The notes below the pieces were generated by a model. The model was not told where the DNA came from and did not search any database. It saw only the letters and a program-made list of their open reading frames with translations. A stretch of DNA of 20,240 nucleotides. Source: Cochliopodium minus. Lineage: Eukaryota > Discosea > Himatismenida > Cochliopodiidae. The position numbers and the translations under genes are program-made. The number at the start of each line of letters is the position of its first letter. Position 1 is the stretch's first letter. The stretch is from assembly GCA_024220525.1 (NCBI GenBank), contig JAMYWO010000101.1, forward strand, positions 39,908-60,147, given 5' to 3'. This document shows positions 9,885 through 20,240 of this stretch, piece by piece.

Positions 9885-10655
9885 TTAATGCACAACTTCT
9901 TTGAGAGGCTGCACATGTATCATGGAAAGATCTATCTGATCGTCCAAAGCTACGTCCATCTCGCCTATCACAGAAATGTTGTCCCCTCTAATTATGTACA
10001 ACCCCATTTGGACTTGCTCTGCTCCCTTCTCTGTATACACTCTTTCTTGGCATTCCTCCAAAACTATGTTTGTATTTTGATCCACTCCTCTCAAAATACC
10101 CTTTTAAAATAATATAATTAAAAAAAGGATTCAAAAAAAATTGAAGAAAAGAATTAATTTTATTTGATAAATGTTTTCATTTGATTTCTAAGATTATCCT
10201 TCAACAAATTCTCTTTATATAAAATTGATCAACAAAACAAAAAATTTAAAATAAATGTATGATAATTTAAATATTCATGATCCATCTTTATTTGAAGCAT
10301 ATTTTCTTTTAAATGATTTGTCATATTTTCTTTATGAATTGAAATATGCTTCAATATTGTTAAAAAAATCAATTTATTTTGTGAATATTCGTTTTATAAT
10401 CTTATTATCCAATGATGAATTAAGTGATTGTACAAATATCAAATTGTATCTCATTTATATTATTAATAAGGCAAATATATTTTTATATTTTGATTAAAGA
10501 AAGGATAAATTAAAAGGAATATTCTTACAACAAGATGTCTTCCATCATTGGTAATGAGTGATACAAGTTCTATATAAGAAAGAAGATAAATAAAAAAAGC
10601 CTCCTATAAAAAATCGAAAATACCCACTATCTAAAAAAGGTTCTATCAAAGCCAT
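9885..10655 (-). CDS. LSM8: U6 snRNA-associated Sm-like protein LSM8
   Basis: Three exons: 10655-10628, 10569-10529 and 10100-9885, with introns of 58 and 428 bases (phases 1 and 0). The product has 94 residues, against 96 for human LSM8. The Sm1 motif spans about 11-42 (LVSLITNDGRHLVGILRGVDQ..NIVLEEC) and Sm2 about 58-69 (YIIRGDNISVIGE). The specific strings VLEECQERV, GLYIIRGDN and the ending QPLKEVVH mark it as LSM8 rather than LSM1, whose start and tail differ. LSM8 caps the nuclear LSM2-8 ring that binds the 3' oligo-U end of U6 snRNA and supports splicing; this function follows from the family. The splice donors are GTGGGT and GTAAGA. The large second intron carries a stem-loop and a chance open frame on the opposite strand. 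Confidence 0.95.
10292..10354. repeat. 13-base inverted repeat (stem-loop) in LSM8 intron 2
   Basis: TTGAAGCATATTT at 10292-10304 is the exact reverse complement of AAATATGCTTCAA at 10342-10354, with 37 bases between. A 12-base direct repeat (CATATTTTCTTT) also sits at 10299-10310 and 10322-10333. The element lies inside the 428-base second intron of LSM8. Confidence 0.75.
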
Positions 10656-11024
10656 TGATCTATCAAAGTAAATACAAAATTCTCCTTTTTTTTTATTATT
10701 TTTTATTGGTTTTTTATTAATTTATCAGTTACTTTTCTTTAATGAAACAAGATCCGAGAAGATATATATAATTATAGATCAATATTATTTGATGTTCCCA
10801 ACAAATTTCTGATTTATAAAATTATGATTATTTGGAACCACTTTAGTAAAGTTTTTGTTCGATATTAAAATTTTTAACATTCCTTTTTATTTTTCGTCTT
10901 TGTTAGAAGATTACTTTATACATACAAATATTAAAAAATATTAAAACTAAATTAAAAACAAATAAAAATGTAACGTGCAATAATTTATTTAATAATGAAA
11001 CGTTTCTTTACAAATAAAAATTTT
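10656..11024. other. Intergenic region upstream of LSM8
   Basis: Lies between the 3' end of the minus-strand mitochondrial-type gene and the LSM8 start codon, and should contain the LSM8 promoter. It is AT-rich with T runs at 10685-10720. No gene, RNA or repeat was recognised. Confidence 0.35.
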
Positions 11025-11933
11025 TCAGTTCACTTTGATCTTAGACACGGTCTGATCACTATCTTTGAGATAAAGAACAATTTTCTTCCCATCAAAAATG
11101 AAAGCGTTTCTGCTGAGCCACTTGGACTTTCCATAGTCATAAATCAAGTCGTTAACGATTTGGTATTTTTTGTTTGAATCGTCCTTAACAGGTACTTTGA
11201 CCTTTTTATAAAAATTAAAATAATAAATAAAAAAATTTCTTTCGGTCATCTGTTTTGTTCATTGATAAATGTTTAAAACATTTAATTTTATTTCATGAAC
11301 GCTTTATTTGGGATAAAAAATTGATGTTATAAAGGAAAAAGGAATTCATTGGTTTTTACTTTAAAATTTTTAAATTATTATTAAAACAAATTTCTTTTTT
11401 ATTTTGACGTTTATTACTTATTTGATTTGTATTTTTATTTAAATTAATAATTTCACTAGTTATTATGTGCTTTAATTTATTTAATGGTTTTTTTTATTTG
11501 ATACCTGCGCGGTTGGATCCACTCTCACCAATGTATACCATTCTGGGAAAAAATCAATGTCATAACCAGTTGAGAATGTGACTTGGAGATCTTGATCAAG
11601 CTTTATTTCTCCTAAATTGGAGATGACGTATTGACTTTTGGTTGCAGAGAGGAATTGATGTTGAGTATTTGTATTCCATAATGTGAAAATATTTACATCC
11701 TTGGTATCATAATAATTTAAAGCGGAGGATCCCAAATCATAAAAGATTTTCCCAGTGATGATGTAAATTGGTAATCTATACAATGTTTTTACGTAGAATC
11801 TGTTCCATTTAGTAATTTCAAAGTGTTTTTCTTTAGATAATCCAGGTTGTGATATATATCTTTTTGAATACTTTGTGATTTTTGATGAAATGCTGTTAAA
11901 TTTTGCCTTATAAAAATTAAAATTTTTTATCAT
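11025..11933 (-). CDS. Unidentified protein with mitochondrial-type presequence
   Basis: Two exons, 11933-11505 and 11201-11025, with a 303-base phase-0 intron (GTATCA..ATAAAAAG), give 201 residues. The join reads ..VRVDPTAQ/VKVPVKDDSNKKYQ.. . The first ~30 residues carry many K and R, plus S, Y and F, with no acidic residue, as in mitochondrial targeting peptides. A moderately hydrophobic stretch (TLYRLPIYIITGKIFYDLGSSAL, ~50-72) could be a membrane segment or a buried helix. The rest alternates short strands with aromatic residues and ends KDSDQTVSKIKVN. I recognise no family. It lies just downstream of, and on the same strand as, ATP synthase beta, so a role in the inner membrane or respiratory chain is possible but unproven. 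A fast-evolving lineage-specific subunit or assembly factor is an alternative. Confidence 0.72.
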
Positions 11934-12113
11934 TTTTTTTTATGTTTTTTTTTGAATGAAAAATATTAAAGTTAAAATACAAAAATTAAAGGGAAAATGT
12001 TTGTGGTTCAGGAAGATCATGAATGAAGAAACTTTTTTTTTTATAGTTTTTTTTTTATTGTTAACAAATTAAATATTTAAATATTTAAACGCTTTTTTTA
12101 TTTGGAAATTCAT

Positions 12114-14180
<2,067 letters not shown>

Positions 14181-14482
14181 TTTTCCTTTATAAATAAAAC
14201 ACCAATTTTTTTTTTTTATAAATTTTTTTTTTATATTTTTTTATAATTTTATATATTTTATTTTTGCATATTTTTTATTTTTTTTGATTATGAGTATATA
14301 TTCAAATAAATCAAAGAGATCAAGAAGGAAAAAAAGGATTGAATAAAAATCATTGTCAAAATCATTCAAATATTCTTATTTAAAAAAAAATATTTTGAAA
14401 GAAGAGTTCAAATAACTGAAAGTAAAATTATAAATATTTATTAAAAAAAAAATCTCTTCTGCGTTCAAAATAAAAAAATAAG
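14181..14482. promoter_or_regulatory. Shared divergent promoter region of ATP synthase beta and delta
   Basis: The 302 bases between the two start codons are all that separates these divergently transcribed genes, so both promoters must lie here unless they extend into introns. It has T-rich sequence on the beta side (14209-14285) and A-rich leaders on the delta side. A near-repeat, TCATTGTCAAAATCATTCAA, occurs at 14351-14370. No known transcription-factor site can be assigned. Confidence 0.5.
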
Positions 14483-14998
14483 ATGTTGAAAAAAGTATCC
14501 AAATTCTCAAAGATGACCAAATTTATTGGAAATAATAAAACATATAATTTTGCTGGAATATATTTTAACAAGAAAAATTATTCTACTGAAAATAATAATC
14601 TTTCATTGACTGTATCTTCTCCCACATTCACTGTATGTAACCAAAAAGCAGTAAGAGAAGTAACATTGCCAGGAACTGATGGTATTTTCACCATCCTCGC
14701 AAATCACGTACCAACTATTGCAGAATTAGTTCCAGGAACAATTATAATTACTGATAATGAAGGAAAGGTTGATAAATTTTTTGTAAGTGGAGGATTTTGT
14801 ATTGTTAATCGTGATTCTACTTGCTCCATCACTACAGTAGAATGTGTACCTATTGATAGATTAGATCCTTCTTTGGTTAAAAAAGGTCTTGATGATTTTG
14901 AAAGATCTATCGCTGCTGCATCAAATGATACACAAAAAGCAGAGGCTGAAATTGGATTTGCAACTTATAAAGCAATGTCCTTTGCAGTACAAGTTTAA
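14483..14998 (+). CDS. ATP5F1D: ATP synthase F1 subunit delta, mitochondrial (bacterial epsilon homologue)
   Basis: Single exon, 171 residues. Residues 1-~37 form a presequence rich in K, N and S without acidic residues until STEN, with a likely cleavage near NYS/TEN. The N-terminal beta-sandwich follows (~40-128): LSLTVSSPTFTV, VREVTLPGTDGIFTILANHVPTIAELVPG and VSGGFCIVNRDSTCSITTVECV, all typical of the delta/epsilon family. The C-terminal helical hairpin (~130-171: KGLDDFERSIAAASNDTQKAEAEIGFATYKA) matches the family layout. The protein sits on the gamma subunit in the central stalk and couples it to the c-ring; this role is taken from the family. Length agrees with mitochondrial delta subunits (about 160-170 residues with presequence). 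Its neighbour beta is its partner in the same complex. Confidence 0.95.
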   Translation: MLKKVSKFSKMTKFIGNNKTYNFAGIYFNKKNYSTENNNLSLTVSSPTFTVCNQKAVREVTLPGTDGIFTILANHVPTIAELVPGTIIITDNEGKVDKFFVSGGFCIVNRDSTCSITTVECVPIDRLDPSLVKKGLDDFERSIAAASNDTQKAEAEIGFATYKAMSFAVQV

Positions 14999-15319
14999 AT
15001 AGGAAAATTCTTTATTTTTATTGTCAATTCTAAAATAAAATCAAAAAAATAAATCTTATTGCAGCATCATATCTTAATATTTTCAATTTTAATTTAATAT
15101 CCTTCATATTTGATCTTTTAAAGCATTTAATAAAAATTTATTAAATGATTAATGAATTGGAATGTTGAAGTCAAACAAAATGGAGTTTGAATTCAACATG
15201 GAGGATGGTTTTAAAAATTATTTTTCAAAATTTCCTTGATTTGATTCATTATCCACATTTCAAAAAAATAAATAAAAAATTGATAAAAGGATTGGTTAGA
15301 GATTTGATTATAAGAGTGA
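14999..15319. other. Intergenic region with a perfect hairpin
   Basis: Between ATP synthase delta and the first ankyrin gene. At 15124-15147 an 11-base arm, CATTTAATAAA, is followed after two bases by its exact reverse complement, TTTATTAAATG. It may belong to the 3' untranslated region of delta or be a remnant of a short repeat. No coding signal was found. Confidence 0.45.
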
Positions 15320-17015
15320 ATGGGAAATAAATTATTCAATGAATGCAATAATTCCAAAATAAAGTTGGAGGAGATCAAAAATCTTGTAGAGAAAAAAGCG
15401 AATTTGAATGAAAAACATCCCAAGACACATGATACTGCTCTACATCTTCTATCATCAAATGAAAAACAAAGTTTGGAGATAATTGAATACATGATAAAAG
15501 CGAAAGCAGATTTAAATGCAAAGAATGTTGATGGAAATACACCTATTCATAATTTAACCAACAAGAGGAGATTCCAATTTGAAATTCTCAAATTTTTTGT
15601 AGATAATAAAAGTGATTTGAATGTGGAGAATGAACAAAATCTAACACCTTTGCATAATATATGTAAAAATAATCTTAGTGATTTCGAATCAATTAAGTAT
15701 TTGATTGAAAAGAAAAGGTAAAAATAATACTCGTTAATTACTGTTTCAAACTTGAAATTTGATTGAAATATCATAATTATTTAGTAATCTTAATGTAAAA
15801 GATAAAAACGATTGGATACCATTGCATCATCAATGCCAAAACGAAAACATAGATCTGCAAAGGATCAATTATTTGATCGAACAAAAATCTGGCATCAATG
15901 CGAAATCAAAGGAAGAATCTTTTCCAATCCATATCGCATGCTCCAACAATAAAATAAACTATGAAATACTAAACTATATGATTGATAGAAAGAGCGATGT
16001 CAAAAAAAATCAAGCAGGGCAGATCCCTATTGCTCTCCTCTCTAATAACAAGGGTTTTGGTTTGGAGGCTTTGAAACTAATGCTTTCTTCAAACGCTAAC
16101 ATTAATTCTCTCAACCCTGAAGGGGAGGTTATTTACATTAATTTTTACAAAAATACAAACATGAGTTATGATGGTAATTTTTGAAAATTTTTTAAAACTA
16201 AAAAAATATTGTTTATTCATTCATTTATGACCATTATTCTTTTTTCAAAATTTTTGTTAAAACTAATTTTTATTTAAGCTATGCGCTTTTTGATCGGAAA
16301 CAAAGCTGACTTGAAAAAAAGTGACAAGGGAAAAAATACATTGTTACACCTCCACTTGGAAGGCCCAAATATTTCATTCAAAAAAGTTAAATGTCTAGTA
16401 GAAAAAGGTTTTTTGTTTAATTACCAGAATTGATAAAAAATAACAAAATTTCTTTTTGAAGGGACTCCTATCAATTTCCCAACACAAAGTCGGCAGATTC
16501 CAGTTACCATTTTCTTAATGAATGAAAATTCAAACAAAAAACCTCACATTTTTAAATATCTTCTTAATCAAGGTGCTTACTTGATAGACTTTGAAAATTT
16601 AGTACAAATTCCTTTGAAATATTGTACGAGATTCAGTGAGGAGATTGTATGTATGATGTTAGCGAGGTCTGAGTATCAATTTATTAATCCTGATCCTAAT
16701 TTAAGTGAAGGTGTAAAGAATTTATTTGAAGATTACAAACAAAACAAACTCTATAATTTCGACAGACATAAGTAAAATTTTTTTAAAATAAAGTTATTTA
16801 TTTTTATAATCGATTTTTAAATTTTTAATTTTTTCTAAAGATATTTTCCTCGAATAATACAAGACATTATCTTTGTTTTAATTGTTATTTTCAAGCGCTT
16901 TTCTATTAGCGTCAAACAAGTACTTCCCAAACCCATTCTTCTCTCTTTTCTAAAAACTTTATCTCTTCAAACTTTTGTCACTGAAACATACAGACCCATT
17001 GAGTTCAACTTCTGA
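15320..17015 (+). CDS. Ankyrin-repeat protein, copy A of a tandem pair
   Basis: Five exons: 15320-15717, 15785-16173, 16279-16407, 16462-16771 and 16841-17015, with introns of 67, 105, 54 and 69 bases (phases 2, 1, 1, 2). The product has 466 residues and a TGA stop. Eight or nine ankyrin-type repeats of about 35-40 residues fill residues 35 to ~310: TALHLLSSN, TPIHNLTN, TPLHNICKN, IPLHHQCQN and FPIHIACSN, each with a following ..YLIEKKSxLNxKN.. . The C-terminal part holds FSEEIVCMMLAR and DPNLSEGVKNLFEDYKQ. A last exon follows, encoding HKYFPRIIQDIIF..VLPKPILLSFLKTLSLQTF. Simple reading would stop after ..DRHK, because the donor of intron 4 makes an in-frame TAA. The start MGNK gives an N-terminal Gly, though position 6 is not Ser or Thr. 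Function unknown; probably protein binding. Confidence 0.85.
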
Positions 17016-17218
17016 AATCACATCATTCTATCAATTTCAATTCTAAAATCTATACCACCATTCTTGTTTTTTACTGATAATTTATTAAAATCATTGTATA
17101 TTCTAAAAGTTTTTTTTTGATAGTTTGCTCCTCAGATTAGAAATAATTAAAATTATTAAAAAAATATAATAAAAAAAAAATTGATTTCAAAGATAAGAAA
17201 GAGGATCAATTGGGAGAA
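17016..17218. other. Intergenic region between the ankyrin copies
   Basis: About 200 AT-rich bases between the stop of copy A and the start of copy B. It should hold the promoter of copy B. No repeat, RNA or mobile-element end was recognised. Confidence 0.35.
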
Positions 17219-19345
17219 ATGGGAAATAAACAATCATCAAAGAATTCAAGGTTCTTTGAAGAATTTAACAAGGAGATTAGCTTGGAACAAATAAAAAATC
17301 TGATTGAGAAAAAAGGGAATGTGAATGCAAAAGATCCCAACACTGAAAATACACCTCTGCATCTTCTATCATCAAATGAAGATTTGAATACAGAAGTAAT
17401 AAAATACTTGATAGATTCAAAAGCCAATTTGAATGTGAAGAATTTGAATGGAGATACTCCTTTCCACTATTTGACAAATAATAAAGGAATTACATTCGAT
17501 ATACTCAAATATTTTGTGGATAAAAAAAGTGATTTGAATGTGTGGAATGAAAAAAATGAAACACCATTGCATTTTTTATGTGGAAATAATCAAAGTGATT
17601 TCGAATCAATCAAATATTTGGTTGAAAACAAAAGGCAAAATTTCAAAAAAAAAAAAAAAGATCAATCAATACAAGAATGAAATCATTCAAAAACCATCAT
17701 CAATTTAATAATTCCAAGCTTTTTTTAAAATATCCTCCACCAAAAAAAAAAAAAGAAATTATCCGTTAACAAAATTTTGTGTTTGTATAATGATCAACTT
17801 TATTTAAATAGCGAATTAAATGTGAAAGATAAAAACGATTGGATCCCTTTACATAATCAATGTAAAAACGGAAACATGGATCTCCAAACGATCAGATATC
17901 TCATCGAGAAAAAATCAGAGATAAACGCAAAGACGAAAGAGATCTGCTTTCCGATCCACATAGCATGTTCAAACAACAATCTAAATCATGAAATACTGAA
18001 TTTTTTGATTGAAAACAAGAGCGAAGTGAATAAAAAAAATCAGGCGGGAAATCTCCCTCTAGCTCTTCTTTGTAACAACGAAAGTTTTGATATGAATGCC
18101 ATTAAACTGTTAGTAGATTCTAAGGCTAGTGTTAATGCCACTAATGCAAGTGAGGAAGTTATTTTCCATAAATATTTTGTAAATTCAAATATGAGTATTG
18201 AGCGTACAAATTTTTTTTTTAAAAAAAATATTCATTTTATAATTTAGTTTTTTATTCATTTTTATTTTACTTTTTTTTTAAATTGAATTTTTCTGCTGAT
18301 AGATCTGCAATTTTTGATTGAATGTAAGGCCGATTTGAGAAAGAATGATAAAAATAAAAACTCTTTGTTACACATCTACTTAGCGAATCCCAATCCCTCA
18401 CTTGAGATAATTAAATACCTGATAAAAAACAGTAAAAAAAAAATTAATAAAATAAAAAATTAATAAAAATAAAAATTAAAAATAAATTAAATATTAAAAA
18501 TTAAATAATAATAAATAAATAATAAATAATAAATAATAAATAAAATGTAAAAATTAAAAATTAAAAATAAATTTGTTTTATTCTTTTAAAGAAGCACCTG
18601 TAAATATTGAAAATTACAGCCAACAAATTCCAGTCACAGTTTACTTATTAAATGAAAGTTCAAACAAGGAACCCTTTATTTTTAAATATTTACTTGACAA
18701 AGGAGCTCATTTGGTAAGTAGTGATTTTTTGGTGCAGATACCTCTGAGGTATTGTAAAAGATTCAGCGAGGAGATTGTCTGTATGATGTTGGCGAGAGCA
18801 GAGTATGAATTTATTGACCCCGATCCTAATTTAAGTGAAGGCGTAATGAAGTTATTTGAAGATTACAAGCAAAAAAAACTTTATAATTTAAACAGACACA
18901 AGTAAAAAGCAAAGTTTTATTTTTTGAATTAATATTTAAATTTTTGCTTTTTATTTTATTATTTTGATTAATATTAAAACATTTATTTTTTTTTGTTAAA
19001 TTTTTTGTTCAATATTTTTTTTTTTTTTTATTATAATTAAAACATTGATTTTTGTTTATTTTTTTTGTTTTATTTGATTCATTATTTTTTGTTTTTTTTG
19101 GAATATTATAAATTTATTTTTTTATTTTTTTTTGATTATTTTTGATTTATATTTTTGATTTTTTTTTTAGATACTTCCCTCAAATATTCCAAGATATAAC
19201 CTTTACAGTCCTTTTATGTTTTAGATGGTTTTCAAGCAAAGCCAATCAGGTATTTCCGAAGCCCATCCTCTTCGAATTTATCCATACTTTATCTCTGGAA
19301 ACTTTCGTCAAAGTTAAATTTAAACCTATTAGTTTCAATTATTGA
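17219..19345 (+). CDS. Ankyrin-repeat protein, copy B of a tandem pair
   Basis: Five exons: 17219-17634, 17812-18203, 18303-18431, 18592-18901 and 19171-19345, with introns of 177, 99, 160 and 269 bases in the same phases as copy A (2, 1, 1, 2). Exons 3, 4 and 5 have exactly the same lengths as in copy A. The product has 473 residues and a TGA stop. Ankyrin-type repeats (TPLHLLSSN, TPFHYLTNN, TPLHFLCGN, IPLHNQCKN, FPIHIACSN) are followed by the shared FSEEIVCMMLAR and DPNLSEGV regions and the tail LLCFRWFSSKANQVFPKPIL. The start chosen is MGNKQSS, which fits the N-myristoylation pattern (Gly2, Ser6); an upstream in-frame TTG is not used. Intron 1 has a GC donor in place of GT; without splicing the frame stops after 18 more codons. 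If that intron is not removed, the copy is broken. Confidence 0.82.
17635..17811 (+). other. Putative GC-AG intron in ankyrin copy B
   Basis: The exon 1/intron 1 border reads AAAAG/GCAAAA, where copy A has AAAAG/GTAAAA at the homologous place (15713-15723). The acceptor is TTTAAATAG at 17811. Splicing here restores YLVENKSELNVKDKND, matching YLIEKKSNLNVKDKND of copy A in the same phase. Confidence 0.7.
18432..18591 (+). repeat. AT simple repeat filling intron 3 of ankyrin copy B
   Basis: The intron is mostly AAATAATAA / AATTAAAAA variants, about three times as long as the same intron in copy A (54 bases). It looks like simple-repeat expansion after the duplication. Donor GTAAAA, acceptor TTTTAAAG. 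Confidence 0.7.
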
Positions 19346-19733
19346 GTGAATCTATTAAATGGTGTTTTTATATAAATTTGTTTGCAATTAAATATTATAT
19401 ATTCTTTCAAAAATTCATAGAAGATATTGAACAAAAAATGCTTTAAATAATAAAGATATTTTTGAAAGAATCAAATCATTATTGACTGTGATTCTTTGAT
19501 GAATGAAATTTCATTTTAAATTCATAAAAGAAACAAAATTAAACATTCCAATTGATTTCGAATCTAGCTTTATTTAGTTGATTCACAAATAATTTCAAAT
19601 GATTATTTTTTGTCAAAAATGATTCTATGAACTTGAAAGAATTTTAAAATGAAATAAAATAGTATTAAATGAATAAAAAATAAAAATAAAAAAAAAAAAA
19701 GTAAAATTCTTTTCAAACTCGGAAAAAAAAAAA
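19346..19733. other. Intergenic region upstream of the orphan gene
   Basis: AT-rich sequence between ankyrin copy B and the 102-residue gene. A perfect 14-base palindrome, AATGAAATTTCATT, lies at 19502-19515, and the start codon at 19734 is preceded by a run of A. The promoter of the orphan gene should be here. No gene or RNA was recognised. Confidence 0.4.
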
Positions 19734-20042
19734 ATGTCTTATGATATCACTGGAAATTATAGCGTTGCTCCATACCACACTACAACTGCAAGATACTTTA
19801 TCAGATTAAGTGGATCTGATGTTTTCTGGAGAGGATCATCTGATCCATCTACTGCCACCCCTGCATGGTCCAATTTGGGGTTTGGTGTTGTTTCTAATTC
19901 TACAAAGGTCTTCTCAATCAAATGGGTTGATGACAGATCCAACAATGAAGGATTGGCAGTGTTTGAATACCAATCTGCTGGAAAATTGAAAGTAATTGGA
20001 GGAAATGGATTCGATATTGGAGCCATCTTTTCCAGAAATTAA
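19734..20042 (+). CDS. Small orphan protein, predicted beta-rich, 102 residues
   Basis: A single-exon frame with an A-rich leader before the ATG, a TAA stop, and codon composition clearly richer in G and C than the flanking DNA, which supports real coding. It has no signal peptide and no membrane segment. The sequence alternates short hydrophobic or aromatic strands with G/S/N/D turns (YFIRLSGSDVFWRGSSDPS; PAWSNLGFGVV; VFSIKWVDDRSNNEGLAVFEY; KLKVIGGNGFDIGAIF), suggesting a small all-beta cytosolic fold such as a barrel or sandwich. There are no cysteines. I recognise no family. The balanced composition and short leader would suit a highly expressed gene, but this is a guess. The open frame on the opposite strand (19757-20026) is its shadow. 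Confidence 0.75.
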   Translation: MSYDITGNYSVAPYHTTTARYFIRLSGSDVFWRGSSDPSTATPAWSNLGFGVVSNSTKVFSIKWVDDRSNNEGLAVFEYQSAGKLKVIGGNGFDIGAIFSRN

Positions 20043-20240
20043 AACTTTAAAACCAATTAAAGCAAAATAAAAAATTTTGAAGATCTTATAATTTGAAATT
20101 TATAATTTATTTTGTTTTACTTATTCTATTCAATTTTATTTCAAAATATCATTTTGGTAAGGAATTACATAAGGAAAAATAATTTGCATAATTATGCGAA
20201 TCAACATACACTGTATGTAATATCAATTGTATATTAGAAG

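Noticed and set aside
10255-10497. 80-codon frame antisense to LSM8
   Set aside because: Entirely within an LSM8 intron, AT-biased codons, no motif; kept only as a structural curiosity.

Overview
The window is nuclear DNA from a strongly AT-rich, intron-rich eukaryote with ordinary mitochondria. Exons are interrupted by short AT-rich introns, mostly GTA..AG, with poly-T/poly-A filler. TAA, TAG and TGA all act as stops (TAG in the BolA2-like gene, TGA in both ankyrin genes), so the genetic code looks standard. Gene content and style suggest a free-living protist such as an amoeba or flagellate. I cannot name the lineage from this sequence.

Most genes had to be assembled from several exons by matching intron phase. 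Left end (98-1814): the 5' part of an unrecognised minus-strand gene that runs off the window, then head-to-head with it a three-exon BolA2-like gene. Next (2192-4168, minus) come a small one-membrane-segment protein and a two-exon coiled-coil protein carrying the signature of the Sec2/Rabin8 Rab-exchange-factor domain. Head-to-head with that is an 11-exon Sey1/RHD3 (atlastin-type) ER-fusion GTPase (4698-9538, plus), with every exon join consistent. LSM8 (three exons, minus, 9885-10655) lies tail-to-tail with it.

The middle right is mitochondrial: an unidentified two-exon protein with a presequence-like N-terminus (11025-11933, minus), the ATP synthase F1 beta subunit (12114-14180, minus; presequence on its own small exon; roughly 98-residue C-terminal extension), and, divergent from beta across a 302-base gap, the F1 delta subunit (14483-14998, plus; bacterial epsilon homologue).

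The right end (15320-19345, plus) is a tandem duplication of a five-exon ankyrin-repeat gene with the same intron positions and phases in both copies. The second copy has a GC donor where the first has GT. Both end in a short shared C-terminal exon that a simple ORF reading misses. A 102-residue orphan ORF follows (19734-20042).

No tRNA, rRNA, transposon or CRISPR array is visible. The most notable points are the ankyrin pair with its GC-AG intron and SOCS-box-like tail, the extended ATP synthase beta subunit and its divergent pairing with delta, the compact Sec2-like protein, and a stem-loop in an LSM8 intron.
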